From Burkholderiales bacterium PBB3 (GTDB lineage Bacteria; Pseudomonadota; Gammaproteobacteria; Burkholderiales; Burkholderiaceae_C), in contig NKIK01000015.1 of the NCBI GenBank assembly GCA_002256115.1, forward strand, positions 1-64,000: a stretch of 64,000 nucleotides of DNA. Direction: 5' to 3'. A program made the position numbers and the translations under genes. Positions 6,832-14,156 of this stretch are shown here, in pieces. Within the stretch, counting starts at the first letter, position 1; every line of letters begins with the position of its first letter. The notes beneath the pieces were generated by a model. It was not told the DNA's origin. It worked only from the letters and a program-made list of their open reading frames with translations, and ran no database searches.

Positions 6832-9474
6832 GTGCACGCCACCACCTACCAGTCACCTGTTTGGGCGCAAACGCTGTTGGCCGCCTTGCTGGGCTGGGTG
6901 GTGGGGAGCGCTTGGCAACTGCAGCAAGTTGCACTGTGGCCGCTTGGGGTTTATGTGGCATTTATGCCGCTAGGGCTCATGCTTAGTGCGGGAGCAGCTC
7001 CTAAAAAGATAGTGAATGCGTTTCCCCTCGCCTGGCGCTCTGGGTGGCGGCTGCAAGCTTGCAGCTTGCTCGGGGCTGCGCTGTTGGCGTTTGCGGCCAC
7101 CGGGCTGCGCGCCACGGTGTTTCTGGCCGATGCGCTAGACCCGGCGCTGGAGGGGCGTGATGTGGTGGTCACCGGGGTGGTGGCCAATTTGCCTCAGCGC
7201 AATGAGGCGGCGCTGCGCTTTCGTTTGCAGGTGGAAGCTGCAGCTTTGAATGGCGCGCCGGTGCGCGTGCCGCCGCGCATGGATGTGGGCTGGTACGGCG
7301 GTGCTTTCCCGGCCGGGCCTGCGGTGGCGCTGGGGGCCGACCTCACCACGCCGCCCGCGCCCGTGGCGGCGCTGAATCGCCTGCCGCCCAATCTGGTAGC
7401 CGGGGAGCGCTTGCAGCTCACGCTGCGCCTCAAAGCCCCGCATGGCGCGCGCAACCCCCACGGATTCGACTATGAATTGTGGCTCTGGGACCAAGGTGTG
7501 CAGGCCACGGGCTATGTGCGCGCCGGGCCTAAAGACCTGCCGCCTTCACGCCTAGGCACCACCTGGTCGTACCCCGTGTCGCAGCTGCGCCAGGCGGTGC
7601 GTGACGCGGTGCTGGCGCGCATAGAAAACCGCCAGCAAGCCGGGCTAATTGCGGCCCTGGTGGTGGGCGATCAGGCGGCGGTAGACCGGGCCGACTGGGA
7701 TGTTTTTCGGGCCACGGGTGTGGCCCACCTGGTCAGTATTTCTGGCCTGCACATCACCATGTTGGCCTGGGGGGCGGCCTTGGGCGCGGGCTGGCTGTGG
7801 CGGCGCTCTAGCCACCTGTGCCGGGCGCTGCCTGCGCCCACGGCGGCGTTGCTGGGGGGCGTGGCCGTGGCGCTGGCGTATTCCGCCTTTGCCGGCTGGG
7901 GCGTACCGGCGCAGCGTACCTGCATCATGCTGGCCACGGTGGCGGCCCTGCGGCTGACGGGTGCACGCTGGCCCTGGCCCCAGGTGTGGATGCTGGCCTG
8001 CGCCGTGGTGGTGGCCTGGGACCCGTGGGCGCTGCTGCAAAGCGGCTTTTGGCTCAGTTTTGTCGCCGTGGGGGTGCTGTTTGCTACAGATTTAGGAGCT
8101 GCTCCCGCACTATCCACGGCCTCAAATGCCAATTTGGCATCTAACTCACGCGCTGTAGCTGTAGTGCAGCGCTTGGGCATGGGCCTGAAGCATTTGCTGC
8201 GCGAGCAATGGGTCATCACCGTGGCGCTGGCACCGCTGACTTTGTTGCTGTTTGGGCAGGTATCTGTGGTGGGGCTGCTGGCCAACTTGGTGGCCGTGCC
8301 CTGGGTCACCTTGGTGGTGACGCCCCTGGCTTTGCTGGGCTGCGTCATTCCGCCGTTGTGGGATGTGGCTGCCCAGGCCATCAGCGCGCTGCTGTGGCTC
8401 TTGCAGGGCTTGGCGGGTTGGCCCTGGGCCAGCTTGCAAGTGGCCGTGGCTCCCCTGGGCGTGGCCGTGCTGGGTGCCGTGGGCGCGCTGCTGCTCGTGG
8501 CACCGCTGCCGCCCGCGCTGCGCGTGCTGGGTCTGCCTTTGCTGTTGCCAGTATTGCTGTGGCAAGCGCCCAGCCCTGCGCCGGGTGAGTTTGAGTTGCT
8601 AGCCGCTGACGTGGGCCAGGGCAATGCGGTGCTGGTGCGCACCGCTGGGCATGCCCTGCTGTTTGATGCCGGGCCGCGCTTTAGCCTGGAGAGCGACGCA
8701 GGCCACCGCGTGCTGGTGCCCCTGATGCAAGCACTGCAAACGCGCCTGGACCTGGTGGTGCTGAGCCACCGCGATTTGGACCACGTAGGCGGTGCCCCCG
8801 CCGTACTGGCCATGCAGCCCCAAGCCGAGCTGCTCAGCTCCATCGAAGCCGACAACCCCTTGCAAAATCTGCGCACAGCCAAGCGCTGTGTGGCTGGGCA
8901 ACACTGGGTTTGGGACGGTGTGGAGTTCGCCGTGCTCCACCCCCAAGCCAGCGACTACGACACCCCCGCCAAACCCAACGCCCTGTCATGTGTGCTGCGC
9001 ATCAGCAACGGCCGCCAAACCGCATTGCTAACCGGGGATATTGAACAGCCGCAAGAGGCGCGGCTGGGAGCCTGGGCGGCAGAGCGTTCTGCGCAGGTAA
9101 AAGGAGGAGCCCGCAGGCCGGGGGACACGCAGCAGGACGCTCTGATGCCCAGGCTCCTCGTGCAAAGTGAAGGGACTAGCAGCTTGCATTCAGACGTGTT
9201 GCTCGTCCCCCACCACGGCAGCAACACCTCCAGCAGCGGGGCGTTTCTGGACGCAGTAACCCCACGCATCGCCATCGTTCAGTCCGGCTACCGCAACCGC
9301 TTTGGCCACCCCACCGCGTTGGTGATGGAGCGCTACACGCAGCGCGGTATTGCGGTCGTGGATTCACCCCACTGTGGTGCATACACCTGGCAATCATGGG
9401 TGCCGGATGCACCCGCTTCTGGTGCATGCTGGCGGCTCTCCAGCCAGCGCTACTGGCACCACCGGGTTCCATAG
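6832..9474 (+). CDS. comEC: ComEC/Rec2 DNA-uptake channel protein
   Basis: The product has 880 residues from the GTG at 6832. Order of parts: N-terminal hydrophobic segments; a soluble OB-fold-like DUF4131 region (GRDVVVTGVVANLP); the multi-spanning competence domain with G-L-I-A-A-L-V-V-G-D and H-L-V-S-I-S-G-L-H; and a C-terminal metallo-beta-lactamase-like domain with D-V-G-Q-G-N-A, S-H-R-D-L-D-H-V-G-G and V-P-H-H-G-S-N-T-S. ComEC carries single-stranded transforming DNA across the inner membrane. Two copies of the interspersed repeat lie inside the frame (about 6971-7020 and 8081-8140) without breaking it. It sits between members of the amidoligase cluster but is probably functionally unrelated. 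Confidence 0.92.
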   Translation: MHATTYQSPVWAQTLLAALLGWVVGSAWQLQQVALWPLGVYVAFMPLGLMLSAGAAPKKIVNAFPLAWRSGWRLQACSLLGAALLAFAATGLRATVFLADALDPALEGRDVVVTGVVANLPQRNEAALRFRLQVEAAALNGAPVRVPPRMDVGWYGGAFPAGPAVALGADLTTPPAPVAALNRLPPNLVAGERLQLTLRLKAPHGARNPHGFDYELWLWDQGVQATGYVRAGPKDLPPSRLGTTWSYPVSQLRQAVRDAVLARIENRQQAGLIAALVVGDQAAVDRADWDVFRATGVAHLVSISGLHITMLAWGAALGAGWLWRRSSHLCRALPAPTAALLGGVAVALAYSAFAGWGVPAQRTCIMLATVAALRLTGARWPWPQVWMLACAVVVAWDPWALLQSGFWLSFVAVGVLFATDLGAAPALSTASNANLASNSRAVAVVQRLGMGLKHLLREQWVITVALAPLTLLLFGQVSVVGLLANLVAVPWVTLVVTPLALLGCVIPPLWDVAAQAISALLWLLQGLAGWPWASLQVAVAPLGVAVLGAVGALLLVAPLPPALRVLGLPLLLPVLLWQAPSPAPGEFELLAADVGQGNAVLVRTAGHALLFDAGPRFSLESDAGHRVLVPLMQALQTRLDLVVLSHRDLDHVGGAPAVLAMQPQAELLSSIEADNPLQNLRTAKRCVAGQHWVWDGVEFAVLHPQASDYDTPAKPNALSCVLRISNGRQTALLTGDIEQPQEARLGAWAAERSAQVKGGARRPGDTQQDALMPRLLVQSEGTSSLHSDVLLVPHHGSNTSSSGAFLDAVTPRIAIVQSGYRNRFGHPTALVMERYTQRGIAVVDSPHCGAYTWQSWVPDAPASGACWRLSSQRYWHHRVP
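6971..7020 (-). repeat. Interspersed repeat copy 1 (within comEC)
   Basis: On the minus strand this stretch carries the core AGGAGCTGCTCCCGCACTA, shared with copies at 8081, 27861, 38115 and 39185. It is read in frame within comEC (L-S-A-G-A-A-P-K-K) near the end of a hydrophobic segment. Confidence 0.7.
8081..8140 (+). repeat. Interspersed repeat copy 2 (within comEC)
   Basis: Contains TTGCTACAGATTTAGGAGCT followed by GCTCCCGCACTATCCACGGCC, the same element as the other copies and inverted relative to copy 1. It is translated in frame as A-T-D-L-G-A-A-P-A-L-S-T-A-S, between membrane segments of ComEC. The peptide resembles the one copy 3 encodes in MltB (A-T-F-L-I-A-A-P-A-L-S-M-G-S). Confidence 0.75.
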
Positions 9475-9584
9475 TGGTGCTGCCAGATGCGCAACTGGTG
9501 CATTCCGTTTGAACACACGCTTTCTGCACCGCATCGGGTTTTGGCGGCCTGAAACTTGCTATCCTGTTGCCAGGAGATCACCTT

Positions 9585-11144
9585 ATGCGGAAATTCGACG
9601 AGATGTACACCCAGCTCCCCTACGAGTTTTTCACTCATGGGAAGCAGATTCGAGAGCACTACAAAATCTACGACGAATGGCTGGCACGCCAGCCGGGCGA
9701 CATGATGGCCAAGCGCCGCGAAGAGGCGGAGATGATTTTTCGCCGCGTCGGCATTACCTTCGCGGTCTACGGTGAAAAAGACGAAGACGGCGCAGGCACC
9801 GAGCGCTTGATTCCGTTTGACCTGATCCCGCGCATCATTCCGGCGCACGAGTGGGCCAGCATGGAAAAAGGCCTGGTGCAGCGTGTCACTGCGCTCAACC
9901 GCTTTATCCACGACATCTACCACGACCAAGAAATTTTGAAAGCCGGCATCGTGCCGCGCGAGCAGATCGAGGGCAACGCCCAGTACCGCCCCGAGATGGT
10001 GGGTGTGGATGTGCCCAACGGCATTTACTCCCAAATCTCGGGCATCGACATCGTGCGCGCCCCCGACGCCCAAGGCAACGGCGAGTACTACGTGCTGGAA
10101 GACAATCTGCGCGTGCCCAGCGGCGTGAGCTATATGCTGGAAGACCGCAAGATGATGATGCGGCTCTTCCCCGATTTGTTCAGCGCGCACCGCGTGGCAC
10201 CCATTGCCCATTACCCCGATCTGCTGCTGGAAACCCTGCGCGAGAGCAGCCCCGGCACAGTAGCCGACCCCACCGTGGTGGTGCTCACGCCCGGCATGTA
10301 CAACAGCGCCTACTTTGAGCACGCCTTTTTGGCGCAGCAAATGGGGGTGGAATTGGTAGAGGGCCAGGACCTGATGGTCAAGGACAACTTCGTGTACATG
10401 CGCACCACGCGCGGCCCGCGCCGCGTCGATGTGATCTACCGCCGCGTAGACGATGACTTCCTCGACCCCACCGCCTTCCGGCCCACCTCCACACTCGGTT
10501 GCGCGGGCTTGCTCAACGCCTACAAGGCCGGGAATGTGACCATCTGCAACGCCGTAGGCACCGGCATTGCCGATGACAAGTCCATCTACCCGTATGTACC
10601 GCAAATGATCGAGTTCTACTTGGGCGAGAAACCCATCCTGAATAATGTGCCCACCTACATGTGCCGCAACAAGGATGACTTGGCCTACACGCTGGCGAAC
10701 CTGAAAGACCTGGTGGTGAAAGAGGTGCACGGTGCCGGTGGCTACGGCATGCTGGTGGGGCCAGCCTCTACCAAAGAAGAGATCGAAGACTTCCGCAAAG
10801 CCTTGCTGGCCAACCCCAGTGGGTACATCGCGCAACCCACGCTCAGCCTGTCGAGTTGCCCCACGTTTGTTGAGAGCGGCATTGCACCGCGCCACATTGA
10901 CTTGCGCCCCTATGTGCTCAGTGGCAAGACCGTGCAGATGGTGCCCGGTGGTTTGACGCGCGTGGCCTTGAAAGACGGCTCATTGGTCGTGAACAGTAGC
11001 CAGGGTGGCGGTACCAAAGACACCTGGATTCTGGAGGCCGACCCGGTCCCAGAGGAAGCCGTTGCTGCAGCTGAATCAGCACCAGAGGCTGCACCCGAGG
11101 CCGCACCTGCATCTGCCACCCAAAGCCAATCTCAGTCAGCCTAA
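9585..11144 (+). CDS. Circularly permuted ATP-grasp protein (DUF404/DUF407 type)
   Basis: The product has 519 residues. It starts MRKFDEMYTQ at the ATG at 9585, chosen because AGGAG at 9572-9576 is well spaced from it; the TTG at 9567 is poorer. The sequence matches the circularly permuted ATP-grasp family: R-F-I-H-D-I-Y-H-D-Q-E-I-L, Y-Y-V-L-E-D-N-L-R-V-P-S-G-V-S-Y, and K-E-V-H-G-A-G-G-Y-G-M-L-V-G near the ATP site. The C-terminal 35 residues are a low-complexity Ala/Pro/Glu/Gln tail. The family is predicted to ligate amino acids or peptides. The alpha-E partner starts 16 nt downstream, indicating one operon. Confidence 0.88.
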   Translation: MRKFDEMYTQLPYEFFTHGKQIREHYKIYDEWLARQPGDMMAKRREEAEMIFRRVGITFAVYGEKDEDGAGTERLIPFDLIPRIIPAHEWASMEKGLVQRVTALNRFIHDIYHDQEILKAGIVPREQIEGNAQYRPEMVGVDVPNGIYSQISGIDIVRAPDAQGNGEYYVLEDNLRVPSGVSYMLEDRKMMMRLFPDLFSAHRVAPIAHYPDLLLETLRESSPGTVADPTVVVLTPGMYNSAYFEHAFLAQQMGVELVEGQDLMVKDNFVYMRTTRGPRRVDVIYRRVDDDFLDPTAFRPTSTLGCAGLLNAYKAGNVTICNAVGTGIADDKSIYPYVPQMIEFYLGEKPILNNVPTYMCRNKDDLAYTLANLKDLVVKEVHGAGGYGMLVGPASTKEEIEDFRKALLANPSGYIAQPTLSLSSCPTFVESGIAPRHIDLRPYVLSGKTVQMVPGGLTRVALKDGSLVVNSSQGGGTKDTWILEADPVPEEAVAAAESAPEAAPEAAPASATQSQSQSA

Positions 11145-11160
11145 CAACGAGGGAATTTGT

Positions 11161-12120
11161 ATGTTGTCAAGAACCGCTGACCATTTGTTCTGGATGTCCC
11201 GCTACACCGAGCGGGCCGAAAACACCGCCCGTATGCTGGATGTGAACTACCAGACATCGCTGCTGCCGCAGTCAGACGCTGTGGCCCAAATGGGCTGGCA
11301 AGGCCTGCTATCCATCAGTGAGTTGCTGTACACCTACAAGCAAAACCACGAAGACATTTTGGCCCGCGAGGTCATGGATTTCATGGTCAAAGACGAGAGC
11401 AATCCGTCCAGCATTTTGTCGTGCCTGGGCGCCGCGCGTGAGAACGCCCGGGCCGTGCGCGGTGCGCTGACCACCGAGGTCTGGGAAACCCAAAACACCA
11501 CCTGGCTGGAAGTCAAACGCATCATCAAGAGCGGTGAATTTGAACGCGACCCGGCCCAGTTTTTTGAATGGGTCAAGTTTCGTTCGCATCTGTCGCGCGG
11601 CGTGACGGTAGGCACCATGCTGATGGACGAGGCCTTGTATTTCATGCGCATGGGCACTTTTCTGGAGCGGGCCGACAATACCGCGCGTTTGGTGGATGTG
11701 AAATTCCACGCCGTACAAAGCGATTTCTTTGGCACCGCCAACGAGAAAGACCAAGAGTACGACTTCTACCACTGGAGCGCGATATTGCGCAGCGTGTCAG
11801 GCTTTGAGGTCTACCGCAAGGTCTACCGCGATGTCATCAAGCCCGAGCGGGTGGCTGAGTTACTGATACTGCGGCCCGACATGCCACGTTCTTTGCACTC
11901 TTGCCTGAACGAAGTGGAGAACAACCTGCACCTGGTGGCCAGCAACCCGGACAGCGAAACCTTGCGCCGCTCCGGCAAGCTGCGCGCAGAGCTGCAATAC
12001 GGTCGTATCGATGAAATTTTGGCCACGGGTCTGCACGCCTATCTGACGCAGTTTCTGGACCGCGTGAACGACCTGGGCGCGCACATCAGCCGCGAGTACC
12101 TGGTGGCCTCCGCCGCCTGA
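11161..12120 (+). CDS. Alpha-E domain protein (DUF403)
   Basis: The product has 319 residues, mostly helical. It begins MLSRTADHLFWMSRYTERAE, the hallmark start of the alpha-E family, with further conserved parts F-L-E-R-A-D-N-T-A-R and R-S-L-H-S-C-L-N-E-V. The ATG at 11161 follows GAGGG and lies 16 nt after the ATP-grasp stop. Longer frames to 11005 would overlap that gene and are rejected. The family is an established companion of circularly permuted ATP-grasp and transglutaminase proteins; its biochemical activity is not well defined. The stop is 1 nt from the convergent cupin gene. Confidence 0.88.
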   Translation: MLSRTADHLFWMSRYTERAENTARMLDVNYQTSLLPQSDAVAQMGWQGLLSISELLYTYKQNHEDILAREVMDFMVKDESNPSSILSCLGAARENARAVRGALTTEVWETQNTTWLEVKRIIKSGEFERDPAQFFEWVKFRSHLSRGVTVGTMLMDEALYFMRMGTFLERADNTARLVDVKFHAVQSDFFGTANEKDQEYDFYHWSAILRSVSGFEVYRKVYRDVIKPERVAELLILRPDMPRSLHSCLNEVENNLHLVASNPDSETLRRSGKLRAELQYGRIDEILATGLHAYLTQFLDRVNDLGAHISREYLVASAA

Positions 12121-12121
12121 T

Positions 12122-12991
12122 TCAAGGACTGGAAGGCGTGGCGGGTGTGTCGGCCACCTGCAGCTTATGCAGCAGCGCATCAAAGACCGACGCAAACTGC
12201 GCCTGCGCCGGGTCGGCCTGCCACCAGTAGTTCAGCAGAATATTTAAGGGGCTGAGTGAGCGCACGTGGTGCCACCACAGGGTCGGGATGTAGATGGCAT
12301 CACCCGGCTCCAGGTCGGCCACCAGCGCCGACTCTAGGGCCTGCGCGAACAACGGGAAACGCTCCCAATCGGGTTGGTCAAAATCCACCAGGCTGATGGG
12401 CGAACCGGTCGGCGTCAAGTCCAGCGGGCCCAAATACAAATTGCGGTATTGCGCTGGCGGGAACAGCGTAAAGCGGCGCTTGCCGCTGACCACGCAGGCA
12501 ATATTGTCGGACCCGTCGATATGGGCGGGCGTAGTGATTCGGTTGCCCAGCCAAATGCGCGCTTGCACTGTCGGGGGCAGCACCGGGAGGTGGTGCGTGG
12601 CATGCAAGCCAGGCAGGCAATCGGGTACCCAGGCGCTTTGCACCGCCACGGCCGGTGGGGTGTCAAACTGAGCGTAGCGCAGCACCTGTTCCATCACCTT
12701 GGTGAGCGGCACCTGGTTGCGCAAAAAATTGAAACCGGTCTGCGTGCTGTTGTAGAAAATTCGGCCGCGCTCTTGCGGTGGGGTCATGATGGCTTCGACC
12801 GGTTTACCACTATCCAGGGCATGTAGGTAGTGGCACACCGCGTGGTCGGATTGCAAGGCAAGTTGCACCGCAGGCCAGTGCCTGACCACGCCACAGAGGA
12901 CGGCCGGCTGGTACTGCGGTGCAATCTCTTGCGCAAATACCGCCGGTGTTACGTCGTGCCAGCGGCGTACGGTTTGCAGTGCGTGTGCCAT
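12122..12991 (-). CDS. Cupin-like/JmjC-domain protein of the chitin locus
   Basis: The product has 289 residues. A metal-binding cupin pattern is visible: H-I-D in T-P-A-H-I-D-G-S-D-N, followed by G-K-R-R-F-T-L-F-P-P and a distal W-W-H-H-V-R-S-L, as in cupin_8/JmjC-like 2-oxoglutarate oxygenases. The ATG at 12991 lies 3 nt after the chitinase stop. Such proteins are often encoded beside TonB-dependent receptors for polysaccharides in Xanthomonas and Caulobacter relatives, but their substrate is unsettled. It is the last gene of the receptor-chitinase-cupin unit. Confidence 0.78.
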   Translation of the reverse strand: MAHALQTVRRWHDVTPAVFAQEIAPQYQPAVLCGVVRHWPAVQLALQSDHAVCHYLHALDSGKPVEAIMTPPQERGRIFYNSTQTGFNFLRNQVPLTKVMEQVLRYAQFDTPPAVAVQSAWVPDCLPGLHATHHLPVLPPTVQARIWLGNRITTPAHIDGSDNIACVVSGKRRFTLFPPAQYRNLYLGPLDLTPTGSPISLVDFDQPDWERFPLFAQALESALVADLEPGDAIYIPTLWWHHVRSLSPLNILLNYWWQADPAQAQFASVFDALLHKLQVADTPATPSSP

Positions 12992-12994
12992 GGC

Positions 12995-14026
12995 CTATTG
13001 CAAACCCGCCAAAAAGGCCTGTAGATAGGCCTGGGCAGGCACTGCATTCAGGCTGCTGCAGGCGGGCGACACCGCAGTGGCACCGTTGACGCAGGGGGTA
13101 TCGCGGTCCAAAGACCAGTAGTGCAAACCCGCCAGCCCTTGCGCTTTGGCAAAGCGGGCCAGCTGCTGTGCATCCTGGGGGGTGAATACGTTTTCCACCA
13201 CATCGTTGACGCCCAACATCGCTGTTACCGCGATCTGCGAGGGGGCGAGACCGTACTTGGCGCGCAAATTTTGAACCGCTTGTTCGGCAGATGCCGCCAT
13301 GTCGCAGCGCCCCTGGCGCACCACACAGTTTGTGGCAGTGGCAGGGCCGTAGTTCATCACCATCAAGTTGATGACGTAATCACGCACACCAAAATCTTGC
13401 AAGGCCCGCATGACGATTTGACCAGTGGCATTCAGGCTGGCACCGCTGCCATCGTTGGCGGCAAACGTAGCCACCGTGAAACTAAAGCGCAAATGGGGCC
13501 GGGCCTGTTGCGCAAGCTTGACGCGCTGCACCAGGTCACGGATCATGGTTTCGGTTTGGTTGGCCTCAATGTCGAAATCAAAACCGATCAAGGCGGGTGT
13601 GGTGTAGCGCTGAATGAATGCTGCAAAGCCTGTGTCGGTGCCGCACGTGAAAACGCCGCCTTCACCGCCGGTGGAAATGATGTAGGGCAGGCGCGCCTGA
13701 ACAAGACCTTTTAGGTTGGCATCGGCCAAGGCTGTGGCTGGTACGCCACCCCAATTTTCTTGCCCACATTCACCGGATGCAAAGGCCAAAGAAAGGGCGT
13801 TCACCCCCGGCGGCAGGATGTGGCTTGCGCCCTGGGTCAGCGCGACGGACTGGCCGTTTTGCAGACCGGAGATGCGCTTGTGCTGCGCATCCAAACCCAT
13901 ATTGATGTGCTTGTAGGGGCCAAAGAGCAGTGCTGTGCTTTGGGGCGGTGTTGTGGTGCAGGCTGCCGCCAGTAGGCTGGCCGCAAGCGCCAAGCCTGCA
14001 CGGATCAATCTGGGATGAAGAAACAT
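12995..14026 (-). CDS. Glycoside hydrolase family 18 chitinase-like lipoprotein
   Basis: The product has 343 residues from the ATG at 14026; a GTG at 14038 is a possible earlier start. The N-terminus is a lipoprotein signal with lipobox L-A-A-A-C, so the enzyme should be membrane-anchored. The GH18 catalytic motif appears as I-G-F-D-F-D-I-E-A, with the acid/base glutamate present; N-L-M-V-M-N-Y-G and G-L-H-Y-W-S-L-D-R-D match later conserved strands. GH18 enzymes cut chitin by substrate-assisted catalysis. It lies between the TonB receptor and the cupin gene in a GlcNAc-utilisation locus, which supports a role on chitin or chitooligosaccharides. Confidence 0.87.
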   Translation of the reverse strand: MFLHPRLIRAGLALAASLLAAACTTTPPQSTALLFGPYKHINMGLDAQHKRISGLQNGQSVALTQGASHILPPGVNALSLAFASGECGQENWGGVPATALADANLKGLVQARLPYIISTGGEGGVFTCGTDTGFAAFIQRYTTPALIGFDFDIEANQTETMIRDLVQRVKLAQQARPHLRFSFTVATFAANDGSGASLNATGQIVMRALQDFGVRDYVINLMVMNYGPATATNCVVRQGRCDMAASAEQAVQNLRAKYGLAPSQIAVTAMLGVNDVVENVFTPQDAQQLARFAKAQGLAGLHYWSLDRDTPCVNGATAVSPACSSLNAVPAQAYLQAFLAGLQ

Positions 14027-14055
14027 AGTGGTTGTCACGATCTGGGTTTATACCG

Positions 14056-14084
14056 ACAAAAAACGGGGCCCCGTGGGGCCCCGT
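14056..14084 (-). terminator. Rho-independent-type hairpin after the TonB receptor gene
   Basis: Perfect 10-bp arms ACGGGGCCCC (14063-14072) and GGGGCCCCGT (14075-14084) enclose a 2-nt loop, with six T on the minus strand at 14063-14058. It lies between the receptor stop and the chitinase start, so it probably attenuates transcription into the chitinase and cupin genes. Confidence 0.8.
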
Positions 14085-14156
14085 GAAAAATCGGTCCGTC
14101 TGGGCGCAAGCACCCGTTGGACCATCCCCTAACACATTGATTTCAAGCGTGCGCTA

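Noticed and set aside
9450-10895. 481-codon frame opposite the ATP-grasp gene
   Set aside because: Antisense shadow of a strongly conserved gene.
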